Of a DNA stretch of 64,000 nucleotides, positions 22,888 through 33,153 are shown piece after piece; the first letter of the stretch is position 1; every line of letters starts with the position of its first letter. A model generated the notes under the pieces. It was not told the DNA's origin. It did no database searches and worked only from the letters and a program-made list of their open reading frames with translations. A program made the position numbers and the translations under genes. Source of the DNA: Gentiana macrophylla (Eukaryota; Streptophyta; Magnoliopsida; Gentianales; Gentianaceae); the NCBI GenBank assembly GCA_026214975.1, contig JAOBSW010001261.1:1-64000 (forward strand). The letters run 5' to 3'.

Positions 22888-24262
22888 TCATCGCGATCAT
22901 CGACTCACTGAAGCGATACAACTTAACAAATCAATGAATTTAACTACCTCGGGTGATTCCTTCGGTTGGCCAATGTAGTGTTTGCATCGTTGACCATTGA
23001 CCTTGAAAGGTGATCACCAATCCCTTAAGTTCCAAAACGCCGCTAGGAAAGGCAGACGGGACCTCAAATGGACCGGACTAAAGCGCGTCTGAGCTTTCCG
23101 GGAAAAGATGCAGCACTGGAATTGTATAACAATACCAGCTCGCCTGCATGAAACTCCCTTTTCTTTATCTTTTTATCATGAAGTAATTTCATCCTTTCCT
23201 TGCTGATCCGTGAATTCTCATAAGCTTGGAGCCGGAACTCGTCTAATTCATGTATCTCTTTGGAGCCTACGTTCTCCATAAGCTTGGGAGTCGAAGTTTA
23301 GGAACTTAATTGCCCAATAAGCTCTATGCTCTAACTCCACCGGCAAATGACAGGGCTTTCCATAAACCATTTGGTATGGTGATGTACCCATGGGTTTTTG
23401 TAAGCGGTCCGGTAAGCCCACAAGACATCATCCGATTTGAGACTCCAATCTTTACGATGCGAGTTGATCATTTTCTCGAGGATTTTCTTGATGCTCGACA
23501 TTACGCTCAACTTGCCCTTTGGTCATAGGGTGATATGGTGTGCCACTTTTATGCTTAACACCATACTTAGCTAGCGGTGTCCAGGGTTTATTAATGAAGT
23601 GTGAACCTTCATCGCCGATCAGAGGGCTCTGGCAGCCCAAACCTCGTAAAAATGTTTTTCTTGAAATTTCATGGTTGTTTTGTGATCATTCGGTGGAGTT
23701 GCGGCGACCTCTACCCATTTAGAGACATAGTCTACCACGGACGAGAATGTATTTATTTCCGCATGAAGATGGAAATGGTCCCATAAAGTCTATGCCCCAC
23801 ACGTCAAACACTTCGCATTCCAATATGGGTTGAAGTGGCATATCATATCGCCTGGTCAAAGTACCGGTTCTCTGGCATCTATCACAGCCTTTGCGAAGGC
23901 TTCCGTATCTTTAAAAATCTGGGCGGTAGAAACCGCATTGAAAAATTTTGGCAACGGTCTTCCATGCATTAAAATGACCGCCCGGTGAGGCCACTATGAC
24001 ATTGCTCAATAATATCCCGTTGCTCACATTCAGGTACACACCGGCGGAGTAACCCATCCTTGCAGATCTTGAATAGATATGGTTCTTCCCAGACGTAGTA
24101 CTTCAAATCAGAGAAGAACTTCTTCCTCTCCTGATAGGAAAATTCGGGATTCAAATAGCTAGAATGAAGGTAATTGACAATCGAAGCATACCAAGGGGGG
24201 TCGGGGTTATGGACATCCATATTCATGACGCTCTCGAAGGGATAATAAAGATCAATGTCCAA
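22888..24262 (-). pseudogene. Element E integrase (C-terminal pol), frame broken
   Basis: Inserts element cDNA into the host genome. In order: H2C2 zinc region (RCVPECEQRDIIEQCHSG, about 24,030), catalytic core with [11 protein letters not shown] (about 23,805), a tract equivalent to SDEGSHF (about 23,600), [13 protein letters not shown], a WAYRTAYK segment, then KLLHDKKIKKREFHAGELVL and SFPGKLR. The end reads VNGQRCKHYIGQPKESPEVV near 22,930, a usual pol terminus of this lineage. No chromodomain, as expected for Athila. Several frameshifts. Confidence 0.8.
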
Positions 24263-24299
24263 AGGATCTTCCTCAGCTACTGGTAGTACTCTCGAAATA

Positions 24300-25600
24300 T
24301 GGTCCGCTACGGTGTTCTCACTACCCCTTATGTCCTTGATGTGAACATCGAATTCTTGTAGTGTAAGAATCCACCTCCTGCCAGTCTTGGTTTAGCATCC
24401 TTCTTGTTCATTAAGTAACGCATAATCTTTGCATGATCGATCCATACAATTACCTTGGCACCAAGCAAATAGTCTGCGGAACTTATCCATGGAAAACACA
24501 ACCGCTAACGATTCCTTTTCCGTAGTGGTGTAATTTGCTTGAAATTTGGATTCAAGGTGTGACTCGCGTCACGAGATAGGTTGGAATTTACCATTAACCT
24601 CGTCCAAATACAGCACCACACAGCGTAATTGGAGGCATCACACATCGATTCGAATGGTATGTTCCAATCCGGAGAGATCGAGGATAGGCGGCGAGAGGTC
24701 AAAAGCATTTGTTTAAGCTCTTTGAAGGCAACTTGATGAGTCATTATCGAAATTGAAGGTAGCGTCATCCTTCAGTAAAGTTGATAAAGGTTTCGATATT
24801 TTTGAAAAATCTTTTATGAATCTCCTGTAGAAACCCACATGACCAAGGAAGCTTCTTACTTCCTTCGTGTTCCTGGGGTAATTCATCTTTTCAATAGTCT
24901 CTACCTTAGCTTTATCAACCTCTATGCCTTTAGCGGAGATCTTGTGACCTAAAACAATTCCTTCGGTTACCATCAGATGGCACTTTTCCCAGTTGAGAAT
25001 CAAATTCTTCTCTACACACCTCTGCAGGACTTCATCTAGATTTTTAAGACAGTCCATAAATGATGTGCCAAATACCGAGAAGTCGTCCATGAACACCTCC
25101 ATGCACTTCTACAAGCCCATCAAAGATAGCCGAGATACATCTTTGAAATGTGGTGGTGCATTACAAAGTCAAGGGCATTCGCCATAAGCGAAAGTACCAT
25201 AAGGCGAGGTGAAGGTTGTTTTCTCTTGATCTTGGGGTCAATAGGGATTTGGAAGTAACTGAGTAACCGTCTAGAAAACAATAGAATTCATGCCACGCCA
25301 AACGTTCCAACATTTGGTCTATAAGCGGGAGTGGGAAATGGTCTTTTAAAGTTACCTCGTTTAGCTTCCTATAGTCTATATCTGACACTGCACTGCGAGT
25401 GACTAATCTAACACTACCTCTTCACCTTTGTCATTCTTTTCGATTGTAATGCCTCCTTTTTTTGGTACAACTTGAGTGGGGAGACCCAATCATTTGTCGA
25501 CTATCGCATAAATAATCCCCATATCTAATAGCTTAATGATCTCTTTCTTCACCACTTCCCGCATGTGTGGGTTTAAACGTCTCTGTGGTTGTCTTATACG
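24300..25600 (-). pseudogene. Element E reverse transcriptase-RNase H, frame broken
   Basis: Copies element RNA to DNA. The minus-strand frames show KEIIKLLDMGIIYAIVD, QVVPKKGG, DYRKLNEVTLKDHFPLPLIDQMLERL, the catalytic box EVFMDDFSVFG (FMDD, 25,083-25,094), LNWEKCHLMVTEGIVLGHKI, VRSFLGHVGFYRRFIKDFSKI, then RNase H with PDWNIPFESMCDASNYAV. FMDD in place of YVDD is usual in Athila-group RTs. Interrupted by stops and frameshifts near 25,490, 25,290 and 24,730. Confidence 0.85.
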
Positions 25601-26289
25601 CCGCACCTTCTTGATTCTTATTTTATGCATACATATGTCAGGTGAGATTCCTCTTATATCTCCTATCTCGCCAACCGAAAGCTCGCATTTTTCTTTAGAA
25701 CTTGGTTAATTCAGCTTCTTCTTCGCCGATAGTTTAGATGAGATAATCGAGGTAAGCGCTCACCTTCTCTCAAGAAGATATACTTCAAATGTCGAGGTAG
25801 CGGTTTGAGAACAAGGTCCTCAGCGGTTCCTCTAAGTCTGGTCTTGGATTCTCCTGTTTTAGATCCTCCCTGGTGATAGGGTCAAAAACTCTTGCCTCAA
25901 GCAAGTCGACTTCTTACGAGGGAGAAGAGTTCTTTCAGAGAGCACCGAGTCCTCTTGACAAGGTCTTCTCCATAGGCGGCCTCTAGCCTCGTCTAGGGTG
26001 TAGTCTGTGAAATCATCTAACGTTTCAAGCACAAAGCCGGAGGGTTTTGAGGGAAGGTGATCTAAGGGCTTTAAACTACATCAGTAGCGTACTTCCTCAT
26101 CTCCAACACGTAAGGTGACAAATCTCGCATCGCAATCTATAGTGGCTCTAGCAGTAGATAGGAAGGGTCGCCCTAGGAGGAGGGGGTATCTTCTTCTTTA
26201 GTGTCTAAGACATACCAATCAACAGAAATGTGAATTTGTCTACTTGGACCGGAAGGTCTCGAAGCACTCCGTTGGCTCTCTTGAAAGAT

Positions 26290-27921
26290 CTATATCGCAA
26301 GTTGGATGCTTATGGATGTAGGTTCCAAAAGATGGTCAAGGTGCGAGTCTCTTGCATGACGAGATAGAGACATCAAACTAATGGATGCTCCTAAATCACA
26401 CAGAGAATTTGGGAAGCTTAATTCCTTGATTTTTTGAGTTAAGACAAATTTTCCGGGATCGTTGCGCTTTTTAGGAATTTCTCCGTCAATGATAGCGGAG
26501 CATTCCTCTCCCAATCTTTTCTCCATTTCGCCCAACTTCTTCTTTGAAGAAACAACATCCTTCACAAACTTGGTGTACTTAGGCATTTCAACCAATACCT
26601 CGGATAAAGGCAAATTTACTTGGGTGTTTCTTAATAGGTTGAGTACTTTGTCATACTTCTTGTCTTGAGATAAGGGGATGTTGTGCTTCCTTGGTGGGAG
26701 CAGGAGCTTATTCGATTCGTGTTAGGAGAATACTTTCTTAGTGGAGGAAGCTCAAATGCGGCTTTGTCTTCAAGATCCTTCCACCTTAACACTTTTTTGG
26801 TCTTTTTACCCGTCGAGATCCTGCACTGAGTGACTCTCTCAGTTCATTAATTCGGTTCTCACTCACCCGAGATCCTTCTCCAGCCTCAATCTCATTTTCA
26901 TCTTTCAGCTCATCCAAGTCAGGGGACTGCGAATCTTCCCCTCCTACCGAATCAAGGGTAGGAGGGTTTACTCGTTTCCCTGGTTCTGTCTATAACTAGG
27001 TTGTTGCAATTGTGTACCGGACCTCAAATTCATAGCATTGGACTCCTCTTGTCCATAGGAAGTAATGGGCGCGAGCTCGGAACAGTGGTTTGTTCTTGCC
27101 TCACTTGGGTGCATGCCCACTTTTAGGATTCTTTCGGTAAAACTCGGTAGCCGACCTTGGGGTGCAGCGGCTAATTGTTCGGACGATTTGCCCTGCTTGT
27201 CTTTCTAAGTTCTTCATCGTCCTCTGCTTTGCTCTTCATACTCGCCTTGTAGAAGCGTTACCATAAGTGGAGGAGTCTCGATTAGGCGGTTTTTCTTTGC
27301 GAGTTTTGATTAGCTTTTGGTTGAGAATTTGAACTTTGACTCGAGTTGGGGTTACGGTAGTAGGCATTGCGAGAGGTATTCATCCCGAGTTTTGAGCGCG
27401 GTTTTGGTCATAACCATAATTTCTATTCTGGTTGTAGTTTTGACCTTGAGAGTTATTCAGTTCGAAAATCTCTGGTGTTCTTTGGCGGAAGAATTGTTTC
27501 TCTCATGTCCACCATTCAAAGGGCATGTTGCGTAAATGTGACCTCTAAGCCCATGGTATAGCGAGTTCACGAGAATCATACGCCTCGTTTGTGGGCGCAT
27601 TGGCTTGAAAGCCGGGGTAGGAGTGTATTGACAATGGTCACCGATGTGACCGGTCGATAACAATTATCACACGAGAATACTTGTGCATTCTGTTGGAGCG
27701 AGGGTGATTTTGATTTTTAGTCATGGTCAAAGCGAGAAAGTTGAGCTGCGCAGGTCGCAATCATTTGACCATGATTACGGTTGTTGACTTCTTCAATTTT
27801 TGGTGCGGCGAGGAGTGTTGGCGATTGATACGTAGGTGCATAGTTGTACCTAGCTATATCTTCAAATAACTCCCACCCTTGCTGTGGGGTTTTCTTCAAG
27901 AAGACTCCTCCAGATGAGGAG
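26290..27921 (-). pseudogene. Element E gag C-terminal part and protease, frame broken
   Basis: Continues gag beyond insertion F: SSSGGVFLKKTPQQGWELFEDIARY (about 27,900-27,830), a CCHC-like knuckle (CDNCY...TGHIGDHC, about 27,690-27,630), a low-complexity linker, then the pre-protease segment MPKYTKFVKDVV and the aspartic protease with CDLGASISLM (26,383-26,397; DLGAS stands where DTGAS is in other gypsy proteases, common in Athila). 25,600-26,290 is the protease-RT linker, with frames I cannot join. Confidence 0.75.
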
Positions 27922-27926
27922 TTGAC

Positions 27927-29684
27927 TGATGAGCGTTTATTTTCACCAAACAAATTTATAAAATACTCAAGACAACGGTGACTAAACAAGCTCTCTAACC
28001 GGCAGTGGACCGGGTCGATTGCTAGTATAGCTACAGGAGTCCGAGGTCGATCCCACAGAGAAAGGTGTGTTTGTGAGTACCAAAGTGAACTTCTAACTTA
28101 GTCTAGGCAAACAAGCGGTTGGTTGGTTGTTATCACACTATGCTAAAACATAAAAGAGAGAGAGAAGATTAAACTACTAGATTCAACGAGGGAGAAAGGG
28201 ACATAGCCGAACCATGATCAATGTGACTAATCTCAACCCTAAGGTAGACAAAACCAAAAATGTGTGTAGTGAGCTAAGCGTGCTCTTACATTCAATCTCA
28301 CAGTGCGAACTCCTAAACCCGGTGCTAAGCGTCTGAACAACTCTCTTCTAACACCTTATGCCATGTTAAGGTCCGAACAACTCTCTCCTAACAAGTCATG
28401 TTTTGCACTCGAGCCGCTTAAGCGTATAAGCGAGTAACCTCACGATGAGCTCGGTTTAACAACTAAACCGAGACTACACCACGATCCTAAAACCCTTTTC
28501 CCACCCCTCTCTCTGAACAACTCTCAAGAGTGATGTGTGTGATATTTGACCTAGGTAGCTAATCTAGCTCAAATCCGTTATAACAAGTTCTAAGGCGTGA
28601 AACATGCAAGAAACAACAATAAAACACACTACCCACTCCCAATTTCATCACCCAAAGGGTGATTTCATCACATATCACATGACCCGGCTATGGGGAGGAA
28701 TTAACTACTCATTATACTAATTAAAACATGAAAGAAACAATGAATTAAAGACATAATAAGTAAAAGAGAGAAGAAATGTACCATTAAAGTGTAGAAATTG
28801 AGTTTGGAGAAGAAGAGCACAAAAGTTGAATACAAAAGATCGAATTTTGCCCAATGAAATGTTATAAATCGAAGCTAAGAGTTAGAGAATCAAAGAGAGG
28901 ATTGAAAGACGATTCTAACGGTATATTACACTAATTCTAACTCCTAAAACGAAGAAATGCGCCCAAAATTACCCTAAACTCGTCCCCCTTCCCGTCTCTC
29001 CTGTTCTTGTGTGTGTTTTATAGGTCAAAATCTGCAGAAAATGACCAAACGCGCGTTTGGAGGTCCCCCAAACGCGCGTTTCAGTCCCCAACTCTCTGTA
29101 CATGAAAAAACAGTCCCAAACGCGCGTTTGAAAGCTCCAAACGCGCGTTTGAAATGCTGCTGTTTTCTGCTGCAGTAAAACCTTCATAACTTCTTCGTCC
29201 GAGCTCCGATTTGGGTAATTCAAGATGCGTTGGAAAGATCTTTCAATTCTCTACAACTTTCATGAAGAAGTCGTGACCAGAAAATGCCTCCATCATTGGT
29301 CAAAATGCTTCTGAATCAGAACAGTCACTCGGGCACCAACTCTTTCTCTTCCTTTTCCTATTCTTTCTTCTTTCTTGGCTCATTCTTGCACCTTGATCAC
29401 ACTTATCATCATAAATCTTCGCCTTCCGGGTTCTCGAGACACCAATACCCTACATCATCACAACAACCAAAAACAACCAAAACATTCCGGAGGGTAAAAG
29501 TGCTCGGAATAGGGTCAATATCAATAAAAGGAGGTAGTAAACCATCAAAGTGACGGATTTACTCCCCGTGCTATAAACTCACGATATTACCCCTAAAACG
29601 GTCTAAATTACCAAGAAACATGCTAAAAGTGTGGTAAACGGGGGTAGAAAATGCACCGGAATCACGTAAAGTTGATTCTCATCA
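27927..29684 (-). repeat. Element F 3' LTR
   Basis: A 1,758-bp LTR. CTATAAAA (minus strand) lies at 29,017-29,024; four CGCG palindromes lie just upstream of it (29,045-29,151). Non-coding. Confidence 0.82.
29045..29151 (-). promoter_or_regulatory. Array of four CGCG palindromes upstream of the LTR F TATA box
   Basis: CCAAACGCGCGTTTGG at 29,045-29,060, AAACGCGCGTTT at 29,070-29,081, CAAACGCGCGTTTG at 29,117-29,130 and 29,138-29,151, each its own reverse complement. The nearest is 21 bases upstream of the TATA word. The core ACGCGC resembles the CGCG box bound by CAMTA factors; that is a suggestion only. Confidence 0.5.
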
Positions 29685-30337
29685 CCACCCCACACTTAGC
29701 CTTTGCTCGTCCTCGAGTAAAATAGGCGTTTTAAAACAAACCAAGGATTCAACTTTATGATGTAGGTGCTACTACTCACACTCTCGAGGTGGCCCCAAAG
29801 TAAGAAACACGAACATAAACACATTGGTACAACATTATCAAGAAAATGGAGTGTGTGTGGTGCCAAGCTAAAACCAAATGCTCAAAATGATTGTCGGGGC
29901 TTGAATCCCAACCAAAAATCTACCAACCGTTTCATAATCACGAGCCTCTCCACTAATCTAGTTTACTAAGTTTGGACACGATCGGGGCGGGACTTGAGCG
30001 GTTATAACGTTAGGCTAGGGAAATTCGGTTAATCGAAGGGGTATTTTGGGAGGCTGGAGAAAAGAAGTAATGAGTGAACCTAATCAAACAAGTACCAACT
30101 CATCTTTATCATGCAAACCACCCAAAACTCCTTTTTGATCAACTTTGACATTTTGGGAACCATAGGTTACCGGTGCACCGAACTCATTGCCAAACTCGAC
30201 TATGTTTCAAGTGTCGTGAGGTGAGTTCAAGCACACTAGCACCTATCTCACTATCCCAACTCTAACATCATAAAAATTTATCATTGAGCTCCTTACTTTG
30301 ACTCCACGCCTTTATTTCTATGTACATCCTCTCTTTT

Positions 30338-30369
<32 letters not shown>

Positions 30370-32049
30370 TTTGTTTTGTTAAGGAAGAGATAGAAGAAGA
30401 GATTTTCTTTCTTTTGGCCCAAGAGCCGAACACCAAGCCCAAACGAGCTCCTCAACACTTTATAGCTCAAAGCGAGAAACAACAACCCAATCAAAAACAT
30501 CATCTCCCCACCCCACACTCGCCTTAGCAAGTGTGGTCTAAATGAAGACTAAGTCCACTCGTAGGGTATAAAATGAAGGAAATGTGACCATAATAAGGCT
30601 CAAGGGTAGGTTTCGACTAAGTAACAAAGCGGCTATAAGCGAATGAATGGTGGAGACCATTCTATCAAAAAGTGAGAGAGGGGCTACTGAAGGGAAAATG
30701 TTCGGTTAAGGCTTATTTGGCTATGGTAGGGTCAAGAGAACGCCAAAACCGTCATCCCATGTCCTACTTAGGTAAACCTATGACATTTCGTCTCAAGGCT
30801 AGTGATATGAAAGGTGGTAGCAATCAAATTGTGCACAAAGTGTAGCTTTGTGAAAGTAAGTAATAAACTTCATTCTCAAGATAATATCAAACCGCAATGC
30901 ACATGTTCGGGTCCCGACTAAGGTGATCACCACTCAAATGTGAAAATAACACACACAACACGGTGTTAAGACCCTTGAAAAATTTTAAAAATTACCCAAA
31001 AATCGACTCGAGCCCGATCATAGGCTAAGCATACCACATTTATAGCACATTTAACAACGAAAACAAGAAAACAGCTAAGTCTCCCACCCCACACTTAAAC
31101 GAAACACTGTCCTCGGTGTGTGAGAGATAAAAGAGTAAAAGACTTATTTGTTTGACCAAAAACCCCAAAGGCGCACTTTAGCCCACGTGACATCTTCTAG
31201 TAAGCTCCATCTCGAGTACCTGAACACCATGTAAACAGAAAACAAGGCAAACACATGCACGGGAAAAAATCCACGTGCCAAAAGATGGTGATAGATACGA
31301 GATATATAAAAATAGAAGCCATGCCACAATCAAGGTATCAAAGCATATCAACCATACTAGGCAGAAGTGCCTTTGGATGTAAAGATAATCAAAAGAAACA
31401 CAGAGCATCCACGCATAAAATAAGGCCACAGAGGCTCACATAAAAACATCCCCGTCTACATACAAAAGCCGGAACCAAAAGGAAATTCTCACCCCAACCT
31501 CTCTTTTAAGCAAAACTCTCCTCTGCACACCCAAAAACCACTTCAAAAACAAAATTATTACCAAAAAGGTGGGTTGCCTCCCACAAAGCGCCTTTGTTTT
31601 ATGTCTTTGGCTCGACAACATGACTTATACGGTGCCAATTTTTTCAAAGTTATACTATTGGCACAGGCGAGAAAAAGTAGAAGTGCTTTGTTTAACGTCG
31701 TTAGCATCGACGTAGTGGCTCTATACGGACTCATACCACAAAAGACTCAACACAACAATTCAAAAATTTTATTCCAAACAAGTATCACCAAAATCATCAA
31801 CCAAAATCCGAACTCAAAAAGATCAACAACTGAAGAAGAACAAAAATAGCAAGCATAGGGAAAAACGAGTTCACAAGGAACTTACCTCGCATGGCTCTCG
31901 AGGCCACCTCTTGCCAACTCGGGAGTCCCTTCCTTTCAAAGTCTTTTATCTTTCTTCTCTTTAAGTTTCCATTCCATTGTTGGTGGTCATTTTTCAAGAA
32001 TCTTGTGAGTTTCATCTACCGGGAGTACACAAACTCGATCGAATAATAC
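29685..32049 (-). other. Element F 3' interior, non-coding
   Basis: Polypurine tract and hairpin at 29,685-29,725; further AGTGTGG/polypurine-like words with hairpins at 30,507-30,537 and 31,083-31,125. An impure 40-base T run lies at 30,331-30,372. Conserved box copies occur at 31,568-31,620 and 31,670-31,715. A splice-donor-like GCGAGGTAAGTTCC (minus strand) lies at about 31,883, with the same GTAAGTTCC as the E intron. No supportable frame. Confidence 0.55.
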
Positions 32050-33003
32050 TCCTCAACACATTGTGGAAGAGTGTAGTAGTCCGGGACCGGCATGTCAATA
32101 ATCTCCACTTCTTCCGGTAGCTCTACCATGGATGTCATACCAAGCTCATTAGATTTCATCACACACTCCAAAATTGCATCATCATGCACTTCAATCGGGA
32201 GTGATGGTGAAATGGGCGATCCGTCTTCTCTTTCGGCTCTATCTCCACAAAATCAACAACCGCAATCGAATCCACCACACTCTCTGTCAATTCATCATTT
32301 TGCACATCATGGGAAGGTGGTGTAGTAGACAACAATTGCGCCGCTTCCATCTCAAAATCTTGCGATTCTTCTTGATCCCGAGAGGGTTTCATCACCAAAG
32401 AATTCTTGCTCACCATAACAATGGTTGGCTCCACCACACACTCTTCCAAGGTATCATTAGATATTTCAATAGAATGTGATGGTGTGATGAATGACCCCAA
32501 ATCAATGTCAGCTCAGAAACCTCGTCATAGTGAACTGAATCATCAATCTCACTCTCAACCCGAACTTCTTCAATAAGCACCTCATCCTCCTTAACCACCT
32601 CTATTGCACAAGTCTCTTCCACTTTCTCGTGCCTCATCAGTTCAAGCAATTTCCCCATCCGGTCTCCAAGATTGCTTATGTCGGAGTCAAATCTTTTGTC
32701 GACCTCTTGCATATCCTTCTTGAACTCTTTCTCGAACTCTTGCAATTGATTTGACAACCGCTGCTCCATTTGATTGTCGGTGAATTCTTCTTGTGGCATG
32801 GAGGGGCTGGTCATCTGAAAATCCTCATAATGTTGTGGCTCATAGCTCGAATAACCATAATTTTGACTTTGGTATGCACTAGGCAATCGATAAGCCCATG
32901 AACTTTGGTTACTCTCTGCCGATATTGAGGATGAGGCATGAACCGTTGTTGATAATATCGCTCAGTGCCGAGGTTGGTAAGGGTATTGTTGTTGGTGAGT
33001 ACC
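32050..33003 (-). pseudogene. ORF Z: coiled-coil protein of element F, frame broken
   Basis: From ATGGTACTCACC (33,003) the frames give a Q/Y/S-rich start (YQSQNYGYSSYEPQHYEDFQ), SMPQEEFTDNQMEQRLSNQL, and a charged heptad-like stretch (EFEKEFKKDMQEVDKRFDSD, ISNLGDRMGKLLELM) that should form a coiled coil. An acidic tail follows (EVVKEDEVLIEEVRVESEID, DTLEECVVEP). It lies where gag would be, after the primer site. I see no gag major-homology region or zinc knuckle. Two frame shifts (about 32,880 and 32,500). Function unknown; possibly an RNA-packaging or oligomerising substitute for gag. Confidence 0.55.
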
Positions 33004-33130
33004 ATTGATTGAAAAATCCTTCCATTTAAGCACAACCGCAAAATCTCGAGAAAACAACAAGAAAACAATAAAACAAAACCTAGGCCCAAGCCTTCGGTTC
33101 ACTTACAAGATATCACAAATAACACACACC

Positions 33131-33150
33131 GTTCCCCGGCAACGGCGCCA
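33131..33150 (-). other. Element F primer binding site
   Basis: Minus strand TGGCGCCGTTGCCGGGGAAC, three A after the LTR end; the same primer class as element E at 37,151-37,171. Confidence 0.8.
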
Positions 33151-33153
33151 TTT

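Noticed and set aside
22577..22978. 133-codon plus-strand frame
   Set aside because: Opposite strand of the pol end of E; the minus strand carries a recognisable integrase terminus.
28969..29223. Minus-strand frame of 84 codons in LTR F
   Set aside because: Lies across the palindrome array and TATA of the LTR; non-coding context.
29284..29553. Identical Ser/Phe-rich frame at 29,284 and 35,632, suggesting a conserved gene
   Set aside because: Both lie in the same LTR F segment on the antisense strand; identity comes from the LTR pair.
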